NCBI RefSeq assembly: GCF_000299575.1
Contig: NZ_AMGO01000036.1
Span: forward strand, 1-64,000
Direction of reading: 5' to 3'
Length of the DNA stretch: 64,000 bases
Source of the DNA: Oceaniovalibus guishaninsula JLT2003
GTDB lineage: Bacteria > Pseudomonadota > Alphaproteobacteria > Rhodobacterales > Rhodobacteraceae
The translations under genes and the position numbers were made by a program. Positions within the stretch are counted from its first letter, which is position 1, and every line of letters begins with the position of its first letter. Positions 57,252 through 64,000 of the stretch are shown here, one piece after another. The notes under the pieces are model-generated. The model was not told the origin of the DNA. It was given only the letters and a program-made list of their open reading frames with translations, and did no database searches.

Positions 57252-57391
57252 GGCGTCATACTGCCCCGTCCCCCCTCCGCGCACAAGCGCGGGTCTTGCG
57301 GCGCGCGGGCGCGCTTCCCATATTCACGGACAACGACGGCTGCCGCTTCAGGGGCCGTCGCGCACAGGTCGCTTTCGAAAAGGACGTGCCG

Positions 57392-57829
57392 ATGACGAAG
57401 ATGGCTTTGGGCTCCCATCCCTTCCTTCTGGGGTTCGAACAGCTCGAACGGCTGGTCGAACGCACCGCCAAGGCGGATGCGGGCGGCTATCCGCCCTACA
57501 ACATCGAACAGGTGGGCGACGGCGCCTACCGGATCACGCTGGCCGTGGCCGGTTTCGCCGAACGCGACCTGTCGATCACCCTCGAGGACCGCCAGCTCGT
57601 CGTCCGTGGCGCCCAGTCCGAGCCCCAGGAAGACCGCCTGTTCCTGCATCGCGGCATCGCCGCACGGCAGTTTCAGCGGACCTTCGTTCTGGCGGACGGC
57701 GTTGAGGTGACGGGGGCCGGGTTGGAAAACGGTCTTCTGCATCTCGATCTGAAACACGCCCTTCCCGAACGCACCGTGCGCAGGATCGAGATCACCGACG
57801 CCCCCAGGGGGCAGAAAGGCAAGCCATGA
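57392..57829 (+). CDS. Hsp20/alpha-crystallin small heat-shock protein
   Basis: A 145-residue IbpA-type chaperone holding unfolded proteins. The alpha-crystallin domain spans about 35-130 with YNIEQVGDGAYRITLAVAGF, DLSITLEDRQLVVRG, LFLHRGIAARQFQRTFVL and VTGAGLENGLLHLDLKH, the final GLLHLDL strand being diagnostic. ATG 57392 follows an AAAAGGACG site. The DUF1150 gene overlaps by ATGA. No ROSE-type RNA thermometer was identified in the 130-base leader region by eye. Confidence 0.93.
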   Translation: MTKMALGSHPFLLGFEQLERLVERTAKADAGGYPPYNIEQVGDGAYRITLAVAGFAERDLSITLEDRQLVVRGAQSEPQEDRLFLHRGIAARQFQRTFVLADGVEVTGAGLENGLLHLDLKHALPERTVRRIEITDAPRGQKGKP

Positions 57830-58053
57830 CCCATCATCAGCAGAGTTTCGCCGAAGGCGCGGACAACATCGTCTATATCCGCCCCGTCAACGTGTCCGAA
57901 CTGCCGACCGAGGTGCAGCAGCAGGCCGACGGCCTGGAACGCATCTATGCCGTGCACTCGGCCACCGGCGATCGGCTGGCGCTGGTCCGCGACCGCGACC
58001 TCGCCTTCATCGTCGCGCGGCAGAACGACATGGCGCCGGTCAGCGTCCACTGA
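57826..58053 (+). CDS. DUF1150 family protein
   Basis: A 75-residue acidic protein of the DUF1150 family, MTHHQQSFAEGADNIVYIRPVNVSELP ... LERIYAVHSATGDRLALVRDRDLAFIVARQNDM. It overlaps the Hsp20 gene by ATGA, the regular arrangement in Rhodobacterales, so it probably works with the chaperone or is regulated with it. Function unknown. Confidence 0.9.
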   Translation: MTHHQQSFAEGADNIVYIRPVNVSELPTEVQQQADGLERIYAVHSATGDRLALVRDRDLAFIVARQNDMAPVSVH

Positions 58054-58086
58054 CGGTCCGGCCCCGGTCCAGGCCGGGGCCGCCGG

Positions 58087-58596
58087 TCAGTCCAGCACCT
58101 CGTCCGCGCCGACACCCCAAAGCGCGTCCTTGCGCACCCATCCGCGATAGCCGTCGGCGCGCATCTGGCACCAGTCCGGCCCGCATTCCCCCAGCCGCCC
58201 GATCACCCCCCGCTGCGCCTTGGCGACGGGCCGTCCACTGGCATCGGGCGATGTCATCAGCGCCACCTCGTCCGCCTCGACCAGCGCCGTGCGCACCCCC
58301 GACAGCAGCGAATAGTGGATCCAGCCGCCCACCCCGTCGCGGTCGCGCACGCGCCGCCAGTGCCCGTATTCGGCGGTGATTTCCAGCGGCAGGTCGCGCC
58401 GCTTGTAGACCCAGTCGATCCGGTGGCTCAGCGACGGGCCGCGCCGGACGTTCCCCTCGGACGCCTTCAGCGACACGAATCGCGGCAGCGGCAGGTTGGT
58501 GACGGGGCCGCGTCCTTCTTCGGCCGCCGTGGCGGGCAGCGCCAGACAGATCGCCAGGGCCGCGCGCAGGCAGCCGCGTAAAATCGAATCGTGCAT
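58087..58596 (-). CDS. Exported SH3-domain protein
   Basis: A 169-residue exported protein. A signal peptide (about 1-25, ending PATAAE) precedes two bacterial SH3-like repeats: one with FVSLKASEGNVRRGPSLSHRIDWVYKRRDLPLEITAEYGHWRRVRD and one with VIGRLGECGPDWCQMRADGYRGWVRKDALWG. Such modules bind peptidoglycan or proteins in the periplasm. The second repeat has a Cys pair (GECGPDWCQ). It is divergent from the hydroxyacid dehydrogenase gene; its start codon is ATG 58596. Confidence 0.85.
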   Translation of the reverse strand: MHDSILRGCLRAALAICLALPATAAEEGRGPVTNLPLPRFVSLKASEGNVRRGPSLSHRIDWVYKRRDLPLEITAEYGHWRRVRDRDGVGGWIHYSLLSGVRTALVEADEVALMTSPDASGRPVAKAQRGVIGRLGECGPDWCQMRADGYRGWVRKDALWGVGADEVLD

Positions 58597-58713
58597 CTTC
58601 CGTCCGCTCGTCGGCACCGTCGCCGCCGGGGTCTTCCGGCCTTGTGCCATGCCCCGTTTGGCGGCACGTTGCGCGCGAGATCGACAAATGAAAAGACCGA
58701 AAGGACAGGCACG

Positions 58714-59697
58714 ATGGCGCAGCGGTTGAGTGTGGTCGCGACGCGACGTTTGCCCGCCCCGGTCGAGGCGCGCCTTGCCGAACTGTTCGACCTGCGCCTG
58801 CCGGACGAGGACCGCCCCACCACCCGCGACGACCTGCTGCGCGCCGTCGCCGATGCCGATGTCGTGGTGACGACCATCACCGACAAGGTCGATGCGGCGG
58901 TGCTGGCACGGGCCGGCGACCGGCTGAAGCTGATCGCGCATTACGGCGCCGGCGTCGATAACATCGACGTCGAATCGGCGCGGCGGCGCGGCATCCTCGT
59001 CTCGAACACCCCCGGCGTCACCACCGACGACACCGCCGACATGGCCATCGCCCTGATGATGGCCGTCACCCGCCGCATCCCCGAAGGTCTGTCGGTGATG
59101 CAGCAGGGCGCATGGGAAGGCTGGGGGCCGACCGCGTTCCTGGGCCGCCGCATGACCGGGCTTCGGCTGGGCATCCTCGGCATGGGGCGGATCGGCCAGG
59201 CCATCGCCCGCCGGGCCCGCGCCTTCGGGATGGAAGTGCATTATCACAACCGCACCCGCCTGCGCCCCGCGACCGAGGAAGGTCTATCGGCGACCTATCA
59301 CGACAGCCTCGACCGGATGCTGGCGCGCATGGACATCGTCAGCGTCAACTGCCCGCACACGCCCGGCACGTTCCATCTGCTGAACGCCCGGCGGCTGAAA
59401 CTGCTCAAGCCCGGCGCGGTGGTCATCAACACCTCGCGCGGTCAGGTCATCGACGAAAACGCCCTGGCACGCGGGCTGGAATCGGGCGAAATCGCCGGCG
59501 CGGGGCTCGACGTGTTCGAGAACGGGGTCGAAATCAATCCGCGCCTGCGGGATCTGCCGAACGTGGTGCTGCTGCCGCATATGGGCTCGGCCACCATCGA
59601 GGGCCGGATCGAGATGGGCGAAAAGGTGATCCTGAACATCAAGACCTTCGCCGACGGCCACCGCCCTCCCGACCTCGTGGTGCCCGGCCTGACCTGA
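58714..59697 (+). CDS. D-2-hydroxyacid (glyoxylate/hydroxypyruvate) dehydrogenase
   Basis: A 327-residue NAD(P)-dependent D-2-hydroxyacid dehydrogenase. The cofactor motif GLRLGILGMGRIGQAIARRARAFGM is complete. The catalytic Arg is in NTSRGQVIDENAL, the Glu in LDVFENGVEINPRL and the His in LLPHMGSATIEGR. It most resembles the glycerate dehydrogenase/glyoxylate reductase (GyaR) subgroup, which would suit C2-metabolism, but specificity cannot be proved. ATG 58714 follows GAAAGGACAG. Confidence 0.87.
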   Translation: MAQRLSVVATRRLPAPVEARLAELFDLRLPDEDRPTTRDDLLRAVADADVVVTTITDKVDAAVLARAGDRLKLIAHYGAGVDNIDVESARRRGILVSNTPGVTTDDTADMAIALMMAVTRRIPEGLSVMQQGAWEGWGPTAFLGRRMTGLRLGILGMGRIGQAIARRARAFGMEVHYHNRTRLRPATEEGLSATYHDSLDRMLARMDIVSVNCPHTPGTFHLLNARRLKLLKPGAVVINTSRGQVIDENALARGLESGEIAGAGLDVFENGVEINPRLRDLPNVVLLPHMGSATIEGRIEMGEKVILNIKTFADGHRPPDLVVPGLT

Positions 59698-59708
59698 GGC
59701 GGCGTCCC

Positions 59709-60407
59709 TCAGAACGTCTGCGCGCGGCCTTCGTCGGTCACGTCGGTCTTGTAGACCAGCGCGCAGAACCGCAGCCCGGCATTGCACGTCACCGGCTTCA
59801 TCAGGCAGCGGATCGTGCGCCGGCCCTCGTCCGGCCGTTCGACGGCAAACCGGTATTCCTGCGGAACCCCCGACAGGCAGGCCTGCAAATGGGGCAGCGC
59901 GCGGCGCTCGTATTCCTCGGGCCCCAGCACGTCGCGCAGGTGACGGCCGATCATCTGCACCTGCGAACGTTCGTGAAACCGCGCCTCGGACCGGCTGGCG
60001 GCAAGATAGCGATGATCGGTCCCGATCGCGAACAGCCGCTCGGATGCCTGCGTGACATAGACCGACAGCCGCCCGCCATCGGCCAGCGCGCCCTCGGGCA
60101 TCCGTCCCTGGCGCGGCGAACGCCCCGTGGCGGCGGTCTGCAAATGGTCCATCAGCCCCGCCGCGATCTGCATGTCGTGCCGTCCCGCCCCCGTCCGGCC
60201 CAGCATCGTCGCCCGGCGCATGAAGAACGCGATCTTCTCGCGGATCTCGGGCAGCCCCTCGGGCTCGTAGCGTTCGACCTGCTGCAAAAGGATGGCCGAC
60301 CGGCGCAGCAACTCGGCGCGAAGTTCGGGCGCGGTATTGGCCGCCATCGACGCCTGAAGCTGCGCGTCCGTGAACATCAGGTCCGAAATCAGTGAAACGA
60401 TCTGCAT
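59709..60407 (-). CDS. PAS-domain-like protein of unknown function
   Basis: A 232-residue soluble protein. The first half is helical (residues 1-105). The second half (about 110-215) reads like a PAS domain: LSVYVTQASERLFAIGTDHRYLAASRSEARFHERSQVQMIGRHLRDVLG, then a region ending VERPDEGRRTIRCLMKPVTCNAGLRFCALV. No kinase, GGDEF or DNA-binding domain is attached. The Cys near the end of the domain may bind a ligand. It could be a sensor subunit for a protein encoded elsewhere. ATG 60407 follows AGAGGAAAA. Confidence 0.65.
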   Translation of the reverse strand: MQIVSLISDLMFTDAQLQASMAANTAPELRAELLRRSAILLQQVERYEPEGLPEIREKIAFFMRRATMLGRTGAGRHDMQIAAGLMDHLQTAATGRSPRQGRMPEGALADGGRLSVYVTQASERLFAIGTDHRYLAASRSEARFHERSQVQMIGRHLRDVLGPEEYERRALPHLQACLSGVPQEYRFAVERPDEGRRTIRCLMKPVTCNAGLRFCALVYKTDVTDEGRAQTF

Positions 60408-60806
60408 GGTTTTCCTCTGGCTTCGGACGGTTCGGTGGAACGCGGCGGTTTCTTCTAAAACTTTGTATAAGTCGATTACCCCAATCCCCCCGCGCGTTCC
60501 CGATTCCCGGTCTGATTGCGGACAATTTGCTTAATATATGAAAGTCTTGGAAACAGTCGGCGCAAAGGTGTCGGATCATGCCGCATGTTGCATCAATGGC
60601 TGACACGACGCGGCCTGCCCTGGCTGATTCCCCGCCATTCGGCCGTGGGTCGCTGCCGCGTTGACACGGCCGCCGCAGGGTCTATAAGCCGCGCTTCGTC
60701 CCGGTCCTGCCGGACTATTGGTGTTGGCGGCCCCCGCAAGGGGATGCCTGTCGGGGGTTCGCCCCAAAGGACAACGCCCTTTTGAACGCTCGAAAGGAGA
60801 TCAGCC
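60408..60806. other. Intergenic region between the PAS gene and rpsD
   Basis: This 399-base gap has no convincing gene. Its left part (about 60450-60560) is AT-richer and probably holds promoters for the PAS gene. The right part contains the rpsD promoter and an approximately 115-base leader rich in short GC inverted repeats. I see no tRNA, and apparent small ORFs lack coding bias. Confidence 0.6.
60661..60688 (+). promoter_or_regulatory. Sigma-70 promoter of rpsD
   Basis: TTGACA at 60661-60666 and TATAAG at 60683-60688 with a 16-base spacer: a near-consensus housekeeping promoter. Transcription would start near 60695 and leave a leader of about 110 bases before the rpsD start. The leader might be a target for S4 autoregulation, which is known in other bacteria; that is inference here. 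Confidence 0.7.
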
Positions 60807-61427
60807 GTGACCAAACGCACGTCTGCCAAGTACAAGATCGACCGCCGCATGGGCCAGAACATCTGGGGCCGTCCGAAATCCCCGGTGAACCGCCGCGAAT
60901 ACGGCCCCGGCCAGCATGGCCAGCGCCGAAAGGGCAAGGTGTCCGATTTCGGCCTTCAGCTTCGCGCCAAGCAGAAGCTCAAGGGCTATTACGGCGACCT
61001 GACCGAAAAGCAGTTCAAGCGCATCTTCGTCGAGGCCGAGCGCGTGCGCGGCGATACCGGCGAGAACCTGATCGGCCTGCTGGAACGCCGTCTGGATGCG
61101 GTCGTCTATCGCGCCAAGTTCGTGCCGACCATCTTCGCCGCCCGCCAGTTCGTGAACCACGGCCACGTCACCGTGAACGGCCAGCGCGTCAACATCCCGT
61201 CCTATCGCGTCAAGGAAGGCGACGTGGTCGAGGTGCGCGGCAAGTCCAAGCAGCTCGTCTCGGTGCTCGAGGCGGTGGGTCTGGCCGAACGCGACGTGCC
61301 CGACTACATCGACGCCGACCATTCCAAGATGACGGCCACTTTCGTGCGCACCCCCGCCTTGGGCGACGTGCCCTATGCCGTCCAGATGGAACCGAACCTG
61401 GTCATCGAATACTACGCGCAGAACTGA
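60807..61427 (+). CDS. rpsD: 30S ribosomal protein S4
   Basis: A 206-residue ribosomal protein that nucleates 30S assembly by binding the 5' domain of 16S rRNA. It has [21 protein letters not shown], the [20 protein letters not shown] signature, and an S4-type RNA-binding domain ([44 protein letters not shown]). No zinc Cys cluster, as is normal in this group. The start is GTG 60807 behind AAAGGAGA. It stands apart from the main ribosomal-protein operons, the usual situation in alphaproteobacteria, with its own promoter and terminator. Confidence 0.97.
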   Translation: MTKRTSAKYKIDRRMGQNIWGRPKSPVNRREYGPGQHGQRRKGKVSDFGLQLRAKQKLKGYYGDLTEKQFKRIFVEAERVRGDTGENLIGLLERRLDAVVYRAKFVPTIFAARQFVNHGHVTVNGQRVNIPSYRVKEGDVVEVRGKSKQLVSVLEAVGLAERDVPDYIDADHSKMTATFVRTPALGDVPYAVQMEPNLVIEYYAQN

Positions 61428-61459
61428 CGGTTCTCTTACGCGAATCTTACGGTTTTCAT

Positions 61460-61489
61460 ACGGCCGCTCCGATCCGGGGCGGCCGTTTT
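61460..61489 (+). terminator. Intrinsic terminator after rpsD
   Basis: The arms ACGGCCGC (61460-61467) and GCGGCCGT (61479-61486) form an eight-base-pair stem that is directly continued by TTTT, about 33 bases after the rpsD stop. This is a standard Rho-independent terminator. Confidence 0.85.
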
Positions 61490-61605
61490 CGCATGGCGCA
61501 TGGCGTCGCCGCACCACATCGCATCCGCCTGCCCACAAGGGCCGGCGCGGCCATTCCCATCGCCCCGGCACGGCCCTATAGGGGCCGGGACTGGAAGGAT
61601 CGCCC

Positions 61606-62694
61606 ATGACCCACGCAATCGAACCGAAGGCCGGAATCCTGGAAATCGCCCCCTATCAGGGCGGTGCCAGCCACGCCGAAGGCGTCGCCGATGTGGTCAA
61701 GCTGTCCTCGAACGAGAACCCTTTCGGCGCCCCCGAAAGCGCCCGCGAGGCGCTGCGCAAGACCGCGCATCTGCTGCACCGCTACCCGCCCACCGACCAC
61801 CGCGACCTGCGCCGCGCCATCGCCGACGTGCACGGCCTGGACGCCGACCGGATCGTCTGCGGCGCCGGAAGCGACGAACTCATTCATATGCTATGCGTTG
61901 CCTATACAGGCCCCGGCACCGAAGTGATCCATACCGAACACGGCTTTGCCATGTACAGGATCAGCGCGCTGGCATCGGGCGCCACACCCATCGAGGTGCC
62001 CGAGCACGAGCGCAAGGTCGATATCGACGCGATCCTCGACGCGGTCAGTTTCCGCACCCGGCTGGTCTTCATCGCCAACCCCGCCAACCCCACCGGCACG
62101 ATGCTTGGCAGCAACGAGATCGGCCGCCTCGCCGCCGAATTGCCCGAACACGTGCTGCTGGTTCTGGACGGCGCCTATGCCGAATACGTCGAAGGTTACG
62201 ACGGCGGCGCCCGACTTGTGGACAAGCGCGAGAATGTCGTGATGACGCGGACCTTCTCGAAGATCTACGGCCTGGGCGGCCTGCGTGTCGGCTGGGCCTA
62301 CGGCCCCGCCCCCGTGATCGACGTCCTCAACCGCGTCCGCGGCCCCTTCAACCTCGGCCTCGCCCAACTGGAAGCCGCCGAAGCGGCGGTGCGCGATCAG
62401 GATTTCGTCGATCGCTCGCGCCAGGAAAACGCGCGGATGCGGACATGGCTGGCCAAGGCTCTGGCGGAGCTCGGCGTGCCGTCGGACACTTCGACCGCCA
62501 ACTTCGTGCTGGCCCGGCTGGACAGCGCCGAGGAAGCGGATGCCTGCGAGGCCCATCTGCGCGCCAACGGCCTGCTGGTGCGCAAGGTGGCGGGCTACAA
62601 GCTGCCCAATTGCCTGCGCATCACCGTCGGCGACGAAGCGTCGTGCCGCCGCGTCGTCCATGCCATCGCGGGGTTCAAGGGACAGGACGCATGA
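61606..62694 (+). CDS. hisC: Histidinol-phosphate aminotransferase
   Basis: A 362-residue fold-type I PLP enzyme of histidine synthesis. [14 protein letters not shown] is a typical HisC N-terminus. The PLP Lys219 lies in [17 protein letters not shown], and NPTGTM precedes the co-factor Asp. In many alphaproteobacteria this enzyme also transaminates prephenate or aromatic oxo-acids, which agrees with the immediately following tyrA-type gene (ATGA overlap). The start follows GAAGGAT. Confidence 0.93.
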   Translation: MTHAIEPKAGILEIAPYQGGASHAEGVADVVKLSSNENPFGAPESAREALRKTAHLLHRYPPTDHRDLRRAIADVHGLDADRIVCGAGSDELIHMLCVAYTGPGTEVIHTEHGFAMYRISALASGATPIEVPEHERKVDIDAILDAVSFRTRLVFIANPANPTGTMLGSNEIGRLAAELPEHVLLVLDGAYAEYVEGYDGGARLVDKRENVVMTRTFSKIYGLGGLRVGWAYGPAPVIDVLNRVRGPFNLGLAQLEAAEAAVRDQDFVDRSRQENARMRTWLAKALAELGVPSDTSTANFVLARLDSAEEADACEAHLRANGLLVRKVAGYKLPNCLRITVGDEASCRRVVHAIAGFKGQDA

Positions 62695-63605
62695 ACGCCC
62701 CCTATGACCGCGTCGCGCTGATCGGGCTGGGCCTGATCGCGGGGTCGATGGCGCTGGCCATGCGCCGCGCCGGGATGACCGCCGAGATCGTGGGCACCGC
62801 CCGGTCCGCCGAGACCCGCGCGGCCGCCGAACGCCGCAGCTTCTGCGACCGCGTCGTCGTGACCGCGGCCGAGGCTGTGGCGAACGCCGATCTGGTCGTT
62901 CTGGCGGTCCCGGTGGGCGCTATGGCCGCCGTCGCCGCCGAAATCGGCCCGCATCTGATGCCCGGCGCAACCGTCACCGATGTCGGGTCGGTCAAGCGCG
63001 CGGTGATTGACGACGTGGCCCCGCACATCCCCCCTGGGGTGCATTTCATCCCCGGCCACCCGCTGGCGGGCACCGAACGGTCCGGACCCGATTCGGGCTT
63101 TGCCGAACTCTTCGACAACCGGTTCTGCCTGCTGATCGACGAGGGCGCCGATCCGCAGGCCCTGACCCGGCTGGCGGATTTCTGGAAGGCGCTCGGCGCG
63201 CAGGTCGAAACGATGGATGCCGATCATCACGACCGCGTGCTGGCCGTCACCAGCCACACGCCGCACCTCATCGCCTATACGATGGTCGGGGTGGCGGACG
63301 ATCTGCGCCGCGTGACCGACAGCGAAGTCATCCGCTATTCCGCCGCGGGCTTTCGGGACTTTACCCGCATCGCCGCCAGCGATCCGACGATGTGGCGCGA
63401 CGTGTTCCTGAACAACCGCGAGGCGACGCTGGAAATCCTCGGCCGCTTCACCGAAGAACTGTTCGCCCTCCAACGCGCGATCCGCAAGGGCGACGGCGAC
63501 CATCTGCATGCCTATTTCACCCGCACCCGCGCCATCCGGCGCGGCATCGTCGAGGCGGGACAGGATACCGACGCACCCGATTTCGGCCGCGGCGGCCGAA
63601 GCTGA
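62691..63605 (+). CDS. tyrC: Prephenate/arogenate dehydrogenase (TyrA type)
   Basis: A 304-residue NAD-dependent enzyme of tyrosine synthesis. The Rossmann motif is [21 protein letters not shown], and the substrate-binding His and Ser residues are in [22 protein letters not shown] and [15 protein letters not shown]. It lacks a C-terminal ACT or chorismate-mutase domain. Adjacent hisC suggests the arogenate route, with the aminotransferase supplying arogenate; prephenate remains possible. It overlaps hisC by four bases and converges with prpE over a GC hairpin. Confidence 0.9.
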   Translation: MNAPYDRVALIGLGLIAGSMALAMRRAGMTAEIVGTARSAETRAAAERRSFCDRVVVTAAEAVANADLVVLAVPVGAMAAVAAEIGPHLMPGATVTDVGSVKRAVIDDVAPHIPPGVHFIPGHPLAGTERSGPDSGFAELFDNRFCLLIDEGADPQALTRLADFWKALGAQVETMDADHHDRVLAVTSHTPHLIAYTMVGVADDLRRVTDSEVIRYSAAGFRDFTRIAASDPTMWRDVFLNNREATLEILGRFTEELFALQRAIRKGDGDHLHAYFTRTRAIRRGIVEAGQDTDAPDFGRGGRS

Positions 63606-63610
63606 CCCTG

Positions 63611-63630
63611 CCGCCGCTCAAGGGCGGCGG
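63611..63630. terminator. Hairpin between tyrC and prpE
   Basis: A perfect seven-base-pair stem, CCGCCGC at 63611-63617 and GCGGCGG at 63624-63630, with a six-base loop, lies between the two convergent stop codons. There is no T-tract. It may serve as a bidirectional terminator. Confidence 0.45.
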
Positions 63631-63647
63631 GGCCGGCATTTCCGCGG

Positions 63648-64000
63648 TTAATCCGCCGCGCCTTGCCGCGGATAGCCCAGGGGGCGCATCGCGTCGCGGA
63701 TTTCGTCCAGGATCCTCGGATCGTCGATGGTCGCGGGGGCGGTGAACGTGTCGCCGTCCGCCACCCGCGCCATCGTCGCGCGCAGCGTCTTGCCCGACCG
63801 CGTCTTGGGCAGCCGTTCGACCACAACGGCCAGCTTGAACGCCGCCACAGGCCCGATCTGATCGCGGACAAGCTGCACGCATTCGCGCGCAATCTCGTCG
63901 TGGTCGCGGTTCCGGCCCCGAACCAGCGTCAGGAACCCCATCGGCAACTGGCCCTTCAGGTCGTCCCGCACCCCGATCACGGCACATTCCGCCACGTCGG
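63648..64000 (-). CDS. prpE: Propionate-CoA ligase (3' end; 5' end beyond window)
   Basis: The C-terminal 117 residues of an AMP-forming acyl-CoA synthetase; the gene continues past the right edge. The segment AECAVIGVRDDLKGQLPMGFLTL and the acylated-Lys site LPKTRSGKTLRATMARVADG, followed by TIDDPRILDEI, match PrpE rather than acetyl-CoA synthetase, where the ending differs. PrpE activates propionate to propionyl-CoA, which would enter the same pathway as the Mcd product. Specificity cannot be confirmed without the rest of the protein. Confidence 0.85.
   Translation of the reverse strand, partial: DVAECAVIGVRDDLKGQLPMGFLTLVRGRNRDHDEIARECVQLVRDQIGPVAAFKLAVVVERLPKTRSGKTLRATMARVADGDTFTAPATIDDPRILDEIRDAMRPLGYPRQGAAD

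Noticed and set aside
60408-60806. tRNA or small protein in the gap before rpsD
   Set aside because: No cloverleaf with a conserved T-loop was found by eye, and the small frames have no ribosome-binding site or coding bias.
61500-62690. Upstream extension of the tyrC frame through hisC
   Set aside because: The extension is an out-of-frame reading of hisC, rich in Arg and Pro. The real start is ATG 62691, which overlaps the hisC stop.

Overview
The window is high-GC chromosomal DNA from an alphaproteobacterium, most likely of the Rhodobacterales (Rhodobacteraceae/Paracoccaceae). The assignment rests on gene content and order: chvG-chvI divergent from pckA, a (2S)-methylsuccinyl-CoA dehydrogenase with the long N-terminal extension, the rpoZ-rsh-pdxJ-acpS-lepB-rnc-era-recO series, a TIGR02302/DUF4175 protein beside lysA, Hsp20 paired with DUF1150, and ferritin-VIT1 (mbfA) preceded by an Irr-type box. 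About 80 protein genes fill almost all of the sequence. I found no rRNA, tRNA, CRISPR array, prophage or insertion sequence.

Layout. 1-6960: two-component system ChvG/ChvI (ChvG runs off the left edge), pckA, a TauE-type exporter, mcd and a META-domain lipoprotein. 6945-16290: one long minus-strand series, rpoZ, rsh, DUF2062, pdxJ, SMR transporter, DUF2383, acpS, deaminase, lepB, rnc, era, DUF1491, recO. 16413-23183: folK, NYN protein, cytochrome c, ispH, DUF3429, methyltransferase, rnhA, then fmt and two peptide-deformylase-type genes, one lacking the catalytic Glu. 23281-29730: a PatB-type lyase, a short AT-rich block with one orphan gene, mbfA with its ICE operator, a TetR regulator, a NYN/LOTUS protein, a GNAT, glutathione-dependent formaldehyde dehydrogenase and an I78 inhibitor. 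29727-37955: a secreted protein, DUF2794, an NlpC/P60 peptidase, an M17 aminopeptidase, beta-carbonic anhydrase, asd, two tiny lipoproteins, argH and a TlpA-like thioredoxin. 38045-41789: an EAL protein, then phaA, patatin and phaB ending in a strong terminator. 41833-48979: YdcH protein, TrmN6-like methylase, DUF2007, polyprenyl synthase, ispE, a TPR protein, ETF-QO and greA. 48995-64000: a two-helix membrane protein, DUF4175, lysA, EamA, lipase, purK/purE, YdcH, Hsp20, DUF1150, an SH3 protein, a hydroxyacid dehydrogenase, a PAS protein, rpsD, hisC, a TyrA-type dehydrogenase and the 3' end of prpE.

How the genes work together. Several serve two-carbon and propionyl-CoA metabolism: phaA/phaB (acetyl-CoA to 3-hydroxybutyryl-CoA), mcd (ethylmalonyl-CoA pathway), ETF-QO (collects electrons from acyl-CoA dehydrogenases), prpE (propionyl-CoA) and pckA (gluconeogenesis). 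The rest is mainly information processing, amino-acid, purine and cofactor synthesis, and envelope maintenance. The clearest sign of foreign DNA is 24451-25319, which is far richer in A+T than its surroundings and lies exactly between the stop codons of two convergent genes.
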